Shown: in pieces, positions 24,261 to 32,442 of the stretch
Numbering within the stretch: position 1 is the stretch's first letter
Layout of the letters: every line of letters starts with the position of its first letter
Assembly (NCBI GenBank): GCA_900546495.1
Contig: URDN01000027.1
Coordinates: forward strand, 1 to 34,430
DNA length: 34,430 bases
Origin: an uncultured Lachnospiraceae bacterium
GTDB taxonomy: Bacteria; Bacillota; Clostridia; Lachnospirales; Lachnospiraceae
Direction: 5' to 3'
Notes under the pieces: generated by a model
The model's input: only the letters and a program-made list of their open reading frames with translations
Databases searched by the model: none
What the model was told of the DNA's origin: nothing
Made by a program: the position numbers and the translations under genes

Positions 24261-24346
24261 TATCTCAGTCGAGAAGACTCCCATTTCTGCAAGTGGTGAG
24301 TAATAACAAGCCTTTCTCAGTGGGAGTACAATCTCCGACTGAGATA
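24261..24346. repeat. Palindromic element upstream of the PucR gene
   Basis: TATCTCAGTCG (24261-24271) pairs with CGACTGAGATA (24336-24346), enclosing ACTCCCA (24277-24283) and TGGGAGT (24321-24327). It shares CAGTGGGAG with the cloverleaf-like element at 18407-18526. It is an 86-bp mobile-looking palindrome immediately beside repeat B. Confidence 0.7.
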
Positions 24347-24360
24347 AACGCTCCGCGAGG

Positions 24361-24440
24361 ATGTGCAGTGATTCTGAGAAGAATATGTCAGCTTTCGCTG
24401 ACCAGAATCACGCACCAAGTCTCACGTGCGTTCGACTTGA
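24361..24440. repeat. Intergenic repeat B, copy 2
   Basis: An 80-bp element differing at only 2 positions from 9641-9720, with the same three stems. It lies in the divergent promoter region between the PucR gene and the FMN oxidoreductase operon. The short TCCGCGAGG ahead of it also precedes copy 1. Confidence 0.87.
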
Positions 24441-24666
24441 AATCTGCTACATTGAGTTCCCGAATAAATGATTTCGTATATTAGTTGCTGATGAATCGTA
24501 ATTTGGCTTAAAAATAACTCTGTTTTTACCATAATATCAAAAATTGTAGGAAATTACAAAAATATTCAAATAAAAACATACCAAATTTGGATAGAACGGA
24601 AATGAAAGTCCTGCTGTTTATTTATATAATTTTCTCAACAAGACAGGAATGGAAGGAGAAGCTGGT

Positions 24667-25632
24667 ATGAACAGAGTATGTGAAATCTTAAATATTGAGA
24701 AGCCGGTCATTCAGGGACCGATGGCATGGATTTCAACTGCACCGCTGGTTGCAGCAGTTTCCAATGCGGGAGGACTTGGTGTGCTTGGCGTAGGATTTGC
24801 GCCGGAATCGTTTATCCGTGAGCAGATTGCGGAGACAAGAAAACTGACTGATAAACCGTTTGGAATGAACGTTATCATGATTCCACCAAATTTGGAACAT
24901 GTGACAAAAATTGTGTTGGATGAGAAACCACCAGTCATGTATGCGGATACGATCGCAGGTCTGGATCCGGAGCTTTGCAAAAAATATTTTGATATCTGGC
25001 ACAGCGTTGGATGCAAGATCGTGGTAAAAGCATCTTTCATTGATGATGCAAAAATTGCTGCGGATGCAGGCGCAGATGTCATGATCGTAAAAGGCTGGGA
25101 AGGCGGCGGACATGTTACCTTTGAGGCAACCACAGTACTGGTTCCACAGGCAGTAGACCTGCTTGATATCCCGGTTATTGCCAGTGACGGTATCGCTGAC
25201 GGACGTGGTGTGGCAGCAGGTGTTGCCATGGGAGCAGAAGGATTTGAAATGGGAACTGCATTTATGGCAGCAGCAGAGACAACCGTTCATCCGAATGTAA
25301 AGAAAGAAGTACTGGCAGCCGGAGATATGTCTACGGTTATCACCGGATATTGTACCGATGAGCCTTGTCGTCAGATCAAAAATAAACTGGCAGACGAGAT
25401 GATCGCTATTGAGGATAACAATACAAAAGAAAAAGCGGCAGAACTGCTTCGCCCGGTGGCAGAGAGTTCTCTGAGAAAAGCAATGGCAGAAGGCGATATG
25501 GCAGACGGAGCTGTTATGGCAGGTCAGATCGTACCACTTGTAAAAGAGGAAAAACCTGCATTACAGATTATCGATGATGCGATTGCAGGAGCAAAAGAGA
25601 TTTTAAGCCATATGGCTGAGTTTACTTTTTAA
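24667..25632 (+). CDS. FMN-dependent ene-reductase / nitronate monooxygenase-like protein
   Basis: A 321-residue FMN TIM-barrel protein of the nitronate monooxygenase/FabK/PA1024 family. Motifs: VIQGPMAWIS near the start, SNAGGLGVLG (about residue 35), MIVKGWEGGGH (phosphate and catalytic-His region), PVIASDGIADGRG and GAEGFEMGTAF. Some members are NAD(P)H-dependent ene-reductases; as I recall, the gut flavone reductase belongs to a related class. The ATG at 24667 has AAGGAG 8 bases upstream, better than the ATG at 24649. It leads an operon with a phloretin/DAPG-hydrolase-like gene 11 bases downstream, so reduction of a phenolic double bond is a reasonable guess. FabK-type enoyl reduction is the alternative. 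Confidence 0.85.
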   Translation: MNRVCEILNIEKPVIQGPMAWISTAPLVAAVSNAGGLGVLGVGFAPESFIREQIAETRKLTDKPFGMNVIMIPPNLEHVTKIVLDEKPPVMYADTIAGLDPELCKKYFDIWHSVGCKIVVKASFIDDAKIAADAGADVMIVKGWEGGGHVTFEATTVLVPQAVDLLDIPVIASDGIADGRGVAAGVAMGAEGFEMGTAFMAAAETTVHPNVKKEVLAAGDMSTVITGYCTDEPCRQIKNKLADEMIAIEDNNTKEKAAELLRPVAESSLRKAMAEGDMADGAVMAGQIVPLVKEEKPALQIIDDAIAGAKEILSHMAEFTF

Positions 25633-25643
25633 GGAGGTTTCCT

Positions 25644-26468
25644 ATGGAACAGATGGCAAAAAAACGTGTTCCGGTAACGGACGAGGAAAAACAGAAAAGT
25701 TACTATAAATATTTTGAGCAGGAAATGGCACAACCGTCTCCGGAAGCATACGCAAAAATGCTGAACGGACCGCTGCGTCCAGATCAGGTATTACAGTTTA
25801 AGGACAGAAACCGTTTGTTTGAGCCGGGATATCTGGAAGCGGAAGCCGGCTGGTGTATTTTACCGGACGGAACCGGATATCTGGCAAATCTGACAAAAAT
25901 GCCAGGTGTAACACCGGAGATGTTTGACTGGTTCTTTGCATGGCATGGACTGGACAATCTGCGCTACAAAATCTGGAATCCGGAAGACCATTACAAAGCA
26001 GAGACACAGAACCGTGTCCGCGCGCTGGATCCGGATCTGACTTACCAGGAAAAACTGTGGGATACCACACATGAGATTACCGAAGACACCGGAATGGGTC
26101 CGGATCAGATCGTGATCAACTTCAAATATCCGGGAGACTGCGGATTTAAGGCAGAGTTGATCGGAACCGATGCCTGTGCAGCGTTAGTCTGTGGAAAAGG
26201 TTATGGAAAAGGACAGCCGCCATTTGCAGTTCCACCGACATTTATGACACACTTTGTACGTGAGATCGAAGGTGGAATCGAGCTTCGTTCCCGGTTCTGG
26301 ATGGGGTGGAATTATGTAAACGGAAGAGATGTGAAAGTGCTTCCGGACGGTATGCGTTACCCGGATATGGCGGCCATGTCTCTGGCCTTACATAACGTGA
26401 AAGAGTTCACAAATCTGGCAGCAATCCTTCCGTCTCTGTATGCGGAAGAGAAAGATAACTGGAGGTAG
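25644..26468 (+). CDS. DAPG/phloretin hydrolase-like (PhlG family) zinc enzyme
   Basis: A 274-residue protein of the PhlG family. These enzymes cut carbon-carbon bonds of acylphloroglucinols: PhlG cleaves diacetylphloroglucinol, and E. ramulus phloretin hydrolase cleaves phloretin to phloroglucinol and dihydro-p-coumarate. The C-terminal HNVKE (His250, Glu254) matches the His-x3-Glu zinc pair of PhlG, and THEITED (Glu144) with an upstream His (His116 or His101) can complete the site. Length is right for phloretin hydrolase (about 270 residues). AGGAGG precedes the start. Its neighbours, an ene-reductase-like enzyme and a ferredoxin/flavoprotein pair, suggest one degradation pathway. The exact substrate is not proven. 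Confidence 0.83.
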   Translation: MEQMAKKRVPVTDEEKQKSYYKYFEQEMAQPSPEAYAKMLNGPLRPDQVLQFKDRNRLFEPGYLEAEAGWCILPDGTGYLANLTKMPGVTPEMFDWFFAWHGLDNLRYKIWNPEDHYKAETQNRVRALDPDLTYQEKLWDTTHEITEDTGMGPDQIVINFKYPGDCGFKAELIGTDACAALVCGKGYGKGQPPFAVPPTFMTHFVREIEGGIELRSRFWMGWNYVNGRDVKVLPDGMRYPDMAAMSLALHNVKEFTNLAAILPSLYAEEKDNWR

Positions 26469-26473
26469 AAGCG

Positions 26474-26737
26474 ATGATTTATACAAACCATAAGATTGAA
26501 TTTGATGAGAGCAAATGTGTGGGATGTCAGATCTGTTATAAAGCCTGTTTTGTAGACGTCATCCGCTGGGATGCCGAAAAGAGGCGTCCGATTTTTAAGT
26601 ATGTGGAAGACTGCGAACACTGTAACTACTGTGAAGTAAAATGTGCCAAAGGTGCAATCAAAGTAATTCCTGATTATGGAAGCCAGAGTTTCCGTCAGAC
26701 CTTTGACTGTTACGCAAAAAAACAGAGTGAAGCATAG
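26474..26737 (+). CDS. Two-[4Fe-4S] ferredoxin subunit
   Basis: An 87-residue ferredoxin-like protein with two CxxCxxCxxxC motifs, CVGCQICYKAC and CEHCNYCEVKC, each binding one [4Fe-4S] cluster. Its ribosome binding site GGAGG overlaps the end of the hydrolase gene. It is followed 18 bases later by a large flavoprotein of the fumarate reductase/AprA class. It resembles the small subunit of such two-subunit enzymes (as AprB pairs with AprA) and would carry electrons to or from the flavin. Confidence 0.92.
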   Translation: MIYTNHKIEFDESKCVGCQICYKACFVDVIRWDAEKRRPIFKYVEDCEHCNYCEVKCAKGAIKVIPDYGSQSFRQTFDCYAKKQSEA

Positions 26738-26755
26738 GGCAGGAAGGAGGACATT

Positions 26756-28444
26756 ATGCAGAAACAGGAAATCAAACAGGAAAAAATGTCTGCTGACGTG
26801 CTGATTATTGGCGGTGGAATTGCCGGTCTGACAGCAGCTATCAGTGTAAAAGAAGAAAATCCGGATATCAGTGTTCTGGTTGTGGAAAAACAGACTTCCG
26901 GTTATTCCGGAAAAGCAAATAAAGGCGGTGGCGTATTACAGTATTTTGATCTGGAAAAAACAACACCGGAGATGTTCAACGAATATCATGCAAACGCAGT
27001 CGGTGGCTATCTGGCAAACCAGAACCTGCTGAAAAAATATGTGGCAATGAACAATGAACTGCTGGATAAGATGGAATCCTGGGGGGTCAATATCCCGAAA
27101 AAACGTATTCCGACAGGCCCGATGACTTACATGGTCGGTGTGGATCTGGATCTTACGTTAAAAATGAGAGCAACTGCCACAAAACTGGGCGTAAAATTTA
27201 TCGATAAAACAACAATCTCTGATTTACTGACCAGAGATGGAAAAATTGCAGGTGCAGTCGGATACAGTATTATTGATGGAACCTTCTATGTATTTGAAGG
27301 AAAATCTGTTATTCTCTGTACCGGAAGCCAGAACTACCGTGTCGCTCCGATGTGGAGTAACGGACGTGGCGATGGTATTGCGGCAGCTTACCGTGCCGGT
27401 GCACAGATGCGTAATCCGGAGTTCGGAAACTTTGCACAGCTTTACCGCGTACACAGCAACCGTGAGTGTGTATTTGGCGAGAACGTTATGTACGATGCTT
27501 ATGGTGAAAATATTACAAAGAACTTCCGCCGTTTCCCGGAAGCAGATATCAGTTCCAGTGCCGTTGCTGAGTGGTACAATACCATGGCTTCCGGCAGAGG
27601 CCCGGTTTACCTGCATCCGATGGAGAGCGAGACAACCAAAAATGATACGATGATGTTTTACATCTGGGATCGTCCGTATGGTCTGCCATTCTGGAAAATC
27701 GATTTTGAAAAAGGTTCTTCCGTAGATGGATTCGAAGGTGATGAGAAATGGGAAGTAGAACCGGGATTTGTCGGCGAGCAGTCTCCGGTTAAAGTAGATG
27801 AGCAGATGGCAACTACCATTCCGGGCATGTACGCAGCAGGAGATGTCTGCTACGATGGTTCCTGTGCGCCTGGCGCAGTTCCGGCACCTCCGGGACGTAA
27901 TCGTGGTTCAGGAATCCTGAATGCAGTATTTGCAGGTGTGGTCAGTGGTCAGCAGGCAGCAGCTTATGCGGCAGCAAACACTCAGTTACCGATAGATGAT
28001 ACTCAGGTAGAGCAGCTAAAAGAGGATGCATTTGCACCGTTATTCCGTGAAGATGGCGTAAAAGCAAAAGAAGTGATTGATAAGATCCAGCAGCTTGTCT
28101 GTCCGGTAGAAAACAGTGTATACATGAGCCAGCATCGTCTGGATGTATGTTTACGCAAACTGGCAAAGATCAAACCGCTGGTTGCACAGTTAAAGGCAGA
28201 AGATTTTCATGATCTGCTTGCCTGCCATGAGGCGGAGGCCATGGTTCTCTCCGCAGAAATGCAGTTTAAGGGCGCATCCATGCGAAAAGAGTCCAGAGGA
28301 TGGTTTCTGCGTGAGGATTATCCACAGATGGATAATGAGAACTGGCTGAAATGGATTGTGTGTGAGAACAAAGACGGAGAAATGGAGTTTTCCACAGAGG
28401 ATGTGCCGATTGAGACATATCAGGTGCAACCGCCGAGATTTTAG
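26756..28444 (+). CDS. FAD-dependent oxidoreductase, fumarate reductase/AprA-like subunit
   Basis: A 562-residue flavoprotein. The dinucleotide fold GGGIAGLTAA is near residue 20, followed by VVEKQTSGYSGKANKGGG, a mid-protein CTGSQNYRVAPMWSNGRGDG, and a second FAD-contact motif GMYAAGDVCYDG with GRNRGSGILNAVFAG near residue 355-400. The C-terminal third is helical, as in fumarate reductase/AprA proteins. With the adjacent ferredoxin it likely forms a two-subunit enzyme reducing or oxidising an operon intermediate. AGGAAGGAGG precedes the start. It is not AprA itself by sequence feel: no sulfur genes are near and the insert pattern differs. Its reaction is unknown. Confidence 0.85.
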   Translation: MQKQEIKQEKMSADVLIIGGGIAGLTAAISVKEENPDISVLVVEKQTSGYSGKANKGGGVLQYFDLEKTTPEMFNEYHANAVGGYLANQNLLKKYVAMNNELLDKMESWGVNIPKKRIPTGPMTYMVGVDLDLTLKMRATATKLGVKFIDKTTISDLLTRDGKIAGAVGYSIIDGTFYVFEGKSVILCTGSQNYRVAPMWSNGRGDGIAAAYRAGAQMRNPEFGNFAQLYRVHSNRECVFGENVMYDAYGENITKNFRRFPEADISSSAVAEWYNTMASGRGPVYLHPMESETTKNDTMMFYIWDRPYGLPFWKIDFEKGSSVDGFEGDEKWEVEPGFVGEQSPVKVDEQMATTIPGMYAAGDVCYDGSCAPGAVPAPPGRNRGSGILNAVFAGVVSGQQAAAYAAANTQLPIDDTQVEQLKEDAFAPLFREDGVKAKEVIDKIQQLVCPVENSVYMSQHRLDVCLRKLAKIKPLVAQLKAEDFHDLLACHEAEAMVLSAEMQFKGASMRKESRGWFLREDYPQMDNENWLKWIVCENKDGEMEFSTEDVPIETYQVQPPRF

Positions 28445-28599
28445 TAGAATAGTAGGATAGGTATAAAGTTGAAAGCGTCGCATCGGAAGAATCTGTGTGC
28501 TTTGCAGCGTAATCCGGAAGCAAAACCAGATAGCTATTGAAAAAACACAATCCACATAACTCATTTAGGTGTATAATAGACAAGTATTTGTCGATTGGA

Positions 28600-28677
28600 A
28601 TGTGCAGTGATTCTGAAAAGAATACGAGAACTCATATAGACTAGGATTACTCACGAAAGCTAACGTGTATTTGATAC
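28600..28677. repeat. Diverged copy of repeat B
   Basis: AATGTGCAGTGATTCTGAAA at the left end matches the start of repeat B, and the right half (ACTAGGATTACTCACG...AACGTGTATTTGA) keeps the layout with many changes. It lies between the FAD protein and the EamA transporter genes. Confidence 0.6.
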
Positions 28678-28707
28678 ATGACAGTTGCAGAAAGCTGGGA
28701 TGAATTT

Positions 28708-29574
28708 ATGTGGATTGTATTTGCATTTGGTTCTGCTGTTTTTGCAGGATTGACAGCGATCCTTGCAAAATGCGGAATCAGAAAAACTGATTCGGATGCG
28801 GCAACCGCGATTCGAACAATCGTTGTATTGATTTTTTCATGGATCATGGTGATGATCACAGGATCCATCGGAATAATCGGCTCCTTAAGCAGCAAGACCT
28901 GGATTTTTCTTGTTTTATCCGGTATAGCCACGGGAGCATCATGGCTGTGCTATTTCAAAGCATTACAGTTTGGAGATGTCAATAAAGTTGTGCCGATTGA
29001 TAAATCAAGTACGATTCTGACGATCATACTGGCTTTTATTTTTCTGGGAGAGCCGATCACGCTGGTAAAAGGTATCTCAGTGGTTCTGATCGGTGTCGGT
29101 ACGTTTATGATGATTCAGAAAAAAGAAACAGCGGATGAGCCGGAGAAGCCAAAGGGATGTTCCTGGCTGATCTATGCATTACTTTCCACCGTGTTTGCCA
29201 GTCTGACTGCTATTCTTGGAAAAGTCGGCATCGAAGGTGTGGAGTCAAACCTTGGAACTGCAATCAGAACCTGCGTGGTTCTGGTGATGGCATGGGTGGT
29301 TGTATTTGTCAAAGGCAAACAGCATACAATCCGGGAAATTCCGAAAAACGAGCTTGGATTTATCTGCTTATCGGGTCTGGCAACCGGCGGATCCTGGCTG
29401 TGTTATTACAGGGCACTGCATGACGGAATGGCGAGCGTAGTTGTTCCAATCGATAAGCTGAGCATTTTGGTATCAATCGCATTTTCCTATATCGTGTTCA
29501 GGGAGCGTCTGACGAAGAAAGCAGTAGTTGGCTTATGTCTGATCGTGGCAGGAACGCTGATCATGCTGTTATAA
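28708..29574 (+). CDS. EamA-family (DMT) transporter
   Basis: A 288-residue membrane protein with ten hydrophobic helices in two homologous EamA halves. GSAVFAGLTAILAKCGI in the first half is mirrored by STVFASLTAILGKVGIEGV in the second, and ATGASWLCYFKALQFGD by ATGGSWLCYYRALHDGM. Members export or import amino acids and other small metabolites. I start it at ATG 28708 (MWIVFAFG), the family's usual beginning; the ATG at 28678 would add ten polar residues. It lies 263 bases after the FAD protein and may not be part of that operon. Substrate unknown. Confidence 0.9.
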   Translation: MWIVFAFGSAVFAGLTAILAKCGIRKTDSDAATAIRTIVVLIFSWIMVMITGSIGIIGSLSSKTWIFLVLSGIATGASWLCYFKALQFGDVNKVVPIDKSSTILTIILAFIFLGEPITLVKGISVVLIGVGTFMMIQKKETADEPEKPKGCSWLIYALLSTVFASLTAILGKVGIEGVESNLGTAIRTCVVLVMAWVVVFVKGKQHTIREIPKNELGFICLSGLATGGSWLCYYRALHDGMASVVVPIDKLSILVSIAFSYIVFRERLTKKAVVGLCLIVAGTLIMLL

Positions 29575-29673
29575 TGATTATGTTGTTGTAATATTGCATT
29601 ATCAATCTACATATGCTATAATGCCGATAGGCAAAAATGATATGATTCGTATCCACTATTGATGCGAAAGAAC

Positions 29674-29705
29674 AAAAACCCCAGAGTTGCAGCTCTGGGG
29701 TTTTT
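29674..29705 (+). terminator. Terminator of the EamA gene
   Basis: AAAAACCCCAGAG (29674-29686) pairs with CTCTGGGGTTTTT (29693-29705), ending in a T run. Confidence 0.92.
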
Positions 29706-29734
29706 AATCCGTTAGTGGAAACGCAAACTTTACA

Positions 29735-29763
29735 TTGACATTTCCAAACGCAACTTTTATAAT
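29735..29763 (+). promoter_or_regulatory. Promoter of the tyrS leader
   Basis: A consensus TTGACA (29735-29740) and TATAAT (29758-29763) with a 17-base spacer, directly before the T-box leader. Confidence 0.88.
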
Positions 29764-29769
29764 AGTGAG

Positions 29770-30116
29770 CATATGAAGACAATTGCAGATAGTAATAGCA
29801 ATGACTGAAAGAAGTAAGTATGAGCGGAACATACAGAGAGCTGCCGGGTGGTGAGAGGCGCATGGAAAACTGATACCGAATACATTCACAAGCTGCGCAT
29901 TGAACGTTATCAAAACCAGACAGAAAAAGACATTTTAAATCATGGATCAGAATTATGATTTTGGTAATCAGTAGGCTGCGCCGGGAGCAACCGTTATATT
30001 GCAGAAGTATTGTCAGATACTTGGTGAGGCGGATCGTGTGAGCGGTCTGTGAATTAAGGTGGTAACACGAGATTTTATCCCGTCCTTATGCATGTGCATT
30101 AGGATGGGCTTTTTTA
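29770..30116 (+). promoter_or_regulatory. T-box riboswitch controlling tyrS
   Basis: A leader that reads uncharged tRNA-Tyr and relieves termination. The T-box sequence AAGGTGGTAACACG (30056-30069) is exact. The stem I distal signature AGAGAGCTGCCGGGTGGTGA is at about 29835-29854. The candidate specifier codon TAC (Tyr) is at 29881-29883, preceded by GAA as expected for the loop-E motif, with AGTA on the 5' side. The competing terminator CCCGTCCT...AGGATGGG followed by TTTTTT lies at 30079-30116. It sits just ahead of the tyrosyl-tRNA synthetase gene. Confidence 0.95.
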
Positions 30117-30138
30117 TTATGAAGAAGGAGAGTACATT

Positions 30139-31362
30139 ATGACAGTTTATGACGAACTCGTAGCCCGTGGTCTGATCGCCCAGGTTACAGATGAAGAAGA
30201 AATCAAAGAATTAATCAATAACGGAAAAGCGACATTTTACATCGGATTTGACCCGACCGCAGACAGCCTTCATGTAGGACACTTCATGGCGCTGTGCCTG
30301 ATGAAGAGACTGCAGATGGCAGGCAACAAACCGATTGCCCTGATTGGTGGCGGTACAGCTATGATCGGTGATCCGTCCGGACGTACTGACATGCGTCAGA
30401 TGATGACAAAAGAGACCATCAACCACAACTGTGAATGTTTCAAAAAACAGATGTCCCGTTTTATCGATTTTTCCGATGGAAAAGCATTAATGGTAAACAA
30501 TGCAGACTGGCTGCTTGACTTAAACTATGTAGAAGTATTACGTGATATAGGACCGCATTTCTCCGTAAACCGTATGCTTTCCGCAGAGTGCTACAAACAG
30601 CGTATGGAGCGTGGATTAAGCTTCCTGGAGTTCAACTACATGATCATGCAGAGTTATGATTTCTATGAGTTATTCCAGAGATACGGCTGCAACATGCAGT
30701 TTGGTGGTGACGATCAGTGGTCCAACATGCTTGGCGGTACAGAGCTGATCCGTCGTAAACTTGGCAAAAACGCATGCGCAATGACCATCACACTGCTTCT
30801 GAATTCCGAAGGCAAAAAAATGGGTAAAACTCAGTCCGGTGCTGTATGGCTTGATCCGGAGAAGACATCTCCATTTGAGTTCTACCAGTACTGGAGAAAC
30901 GTTGGTGATGCCGATGTATTAAAATGTCTGCGTATGCTGACCTTCCTTCCGTTAGAGCAGATCGACGAGATGGATAAATGGGAAGGAAGCCAGTTAAATA
31001 CTGCAAAAGAGATTCTTGCATTTGAGCTGACCAAACTGGTTCACGGAGAGGAAGAAGCTGCAAAAGCACAGGAGAGCGCTCGCGCACTGTTCTCCGGTGG
31101 AAATGCAGCAAATATGCCGACTGCAACTATCACAGAAGAGAATCTGCGTGATGGTGAGATCGACATCATGGGTCTGCTGGTTGCTTCCGGATTATGTGCA
31201 TCCCGTTCCGAGGCACGTCGTGCCGTACAGCAGGGCGGAGTTGCCGTAAACGGCGAGAAAGTAGCATCCATCGAAGCTTCCTACAAACCGGAAGATATCA
31301 ATAAAGAAGACTTTGTATTACGCCGTGGTAAAAAGAACTACCGTAAAATTATCTTTGAGTAA
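30139..31362 (+). CDS. tyrS: Tyrosyl-tRNA synthetase
   Basis: A 407-residue class Ic aminoacyl-tRNA synthetase charging tRNA-Tyr. The HIGH-type signature is in FDPTADSLHVGHFMAL (about residue 35-50). The tyrosine-binding strand carries YDFYELF and GGDDQWSNM. The KMSKS-type loop is KKMGKT (about residue 230). A C-terminal S4 RNA-binding domain (SRSEARRAVQQGGVAVNGEK) spans about 340-400. Length is normal. GAAGGAGAG precedes the ATG. Expression is governed by the Tyr T-box in the leader. Confidence 0.98.
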   Translation: MTVYDELVARGLIAQVTDEEEIKELINNGKATFYIGFDPTADSLHVGHFMALCLMKRLQMAGNKPIALIGGGTAMIGDPSGRTDMRQMMTKETINHNCECFKKQMSRFIDFSDGKALMVNNADWLLDLNYVEVLRDIGPHFSVNRMLSAECYKQRMERGLSFLEFNYMIMQSYDFYELFQRYGCNMQFGGDDQWSNMLGGTELIRRKLGKNACAMTITLLLNSEGKKMGKTQSGAVWLDPEKTSPFEFYQYWRNVGDADVLKCLRMLTFLPLEQIDEMDKWEGSQLNTAKEILAFELTKLVHGEEEAAKAQESARALFSGGNAANMPTATITEENLRDGEIDIMGLLVASGLCASRSEARRAVQQGGVAVNGEKVASIEASYKPEDINKEDFVLRRGKKNYRKIIFE

Positions 31363-31397
31363 GATTGGAACAATCAGATCAGAGTATTGTAACAGAC

Positions 31398-31439
31398 AGG
31401 CAGAGCAGCATAGTAAATTCTATGTCCGCTCTGCCTTTT
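31398..31439 (+). terminator. Terminator after tyrS
   Basis: AGGCAGAGC (31398-31406) pairs with GCTCTGCCT (31428-31436), with an inner AGCATAG/CTATGT stem, and ends in TTTT. The ribosome binding site AAGGAG of the next gene follows at once. Confidence 0.85.
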
Positions 31440-31453
31440 AAAGGAGAAATTTC

Positions 31454-32413
31454 ATGAAAAAAATAGTAACACTATTCTTAAGTCTTTCTCTGGTTTTTGC
31501 AGTTGGTTGTGGAAATGTATCCGCTACATCTATTCGTTTTGGCTCAGCTGCTGTGGGAGGTATGTATTCGGCATTTGCAAATGCGTACACGCAGATAGTT
31601 TCTCAGGATGATGAAAGTTTGCAATTTTCCGTACGTTCCACTGCAGGATCTGCGGCAAATATCCGTCTGCTTTCTGATGGTTATATTCAGATGGCAATCG
31701 CACAGGCAGATCTGACGGATGATGCGTATCATGGAACCGGAGATTTTAATAAAAAACCATTGCACGGCTACAGTGCGGTAGCGGCTTTGTATACCGAGGC
31801 CTGTCAGATTGTTGTCCGTGCAGATTCTGATATCCACAGCGTGGATGATCTGCTTGGAAAAAAAGTAAGTATCGGTGAGGAAGAGTCAGGAACTGAGAGA
31901 AATGCCAAGCAGATTTTTGAAGTTTACGGTCTTTCTGATGAACTGGTGAACTGTGAGAATCTGGATTATACACAGGCGGCAGAAGCTCTTGTCTCTGGGA
32001 AAATTGATGCTATGTTTTGTACCGCAGGTGTGCAGACGACCGTGATCGAGGAGCTGACCCGTCAGTGTGGCATCCGTCTGCTGTCGATTGACGAGACACA
32101 TATCCGGAAACTGATGGCAGCATATGATTTTTATATGCCATATACAATTCCGGTGTATACATACAGTGGTCAATCTGAGGAAACAACTACAGTTGGTGTA
32201 AAATCGCTTTTGCTTGTCAGTGATGAACTGAGCGATAAAATGGTGGAACATCTGACAGAACAATTATTCAGCCATGTGCAGGATATTCAATATTCCCTGC
32301 CACTGAATTTGCAGATGGATGAAACCAGTGCGACGCAAAACGTGACGATCCCGTTCCATGATGGGGCAGCTGCTTATTATGAGAAGCAAGGAATTACGGT
32401 AAATGCAGAGTAA
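31454..32413 (+). CDS. TAXI-family solute-binding lipoprotein
   Basis: A 319-residue extracytoplasmic binding protein. A lipoprotein signal peptide ends in a lipobox, FAVGC, with Cys19 as the lipid-attached residue. The mature part starts with SIRFGSAAVGGMYSAFANAY and contains VRSTAGSAANIRLL and IAQADL, the TAXI (TRAP-associated extracytoplasmic immunogenic) signature. TAXI proteins normally serve TRAP transporters; a Thermus member binds glutamate. Here no TRAP membrane gene follows. Instead the stop overlaps the region leading into a GltS-type symporter, suggesting shared glutamate or related substrate. It starts after AAAGGAGA. Confidence 0.9.
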   Translation: MKKIVTLFLSLSLVFAVGCGNVSATSIRFGSAAVGGMYSAFANAYTQIVSQDDESLQFSVRSTAGSAANIRLLSDGYIQMAIAQADLTDDAYHGTGDFNKKPLHGYSAVAALYTEACQIVVRADSDIHSVDDLLGKKVSIGEEESGTERNAKQIFEVYGLSDELVNCENLDYTQAAEALVSGKIDAMFCTAGVQTTVIEELTRQCGIRLLSIDETHIRKLMAAYDFYMPYTIPVYTYSGQSEETTTVGVKSLLLVSDELSDKMVEHLTEQLFSHVQDIQYSLPLNLQMDETSATQNVTIPFHDGAAAYYEKQGITVNAE

Positions 32414-32442
32414 TGCCTGTTGACAAGTTTGAAAGGATTTTT

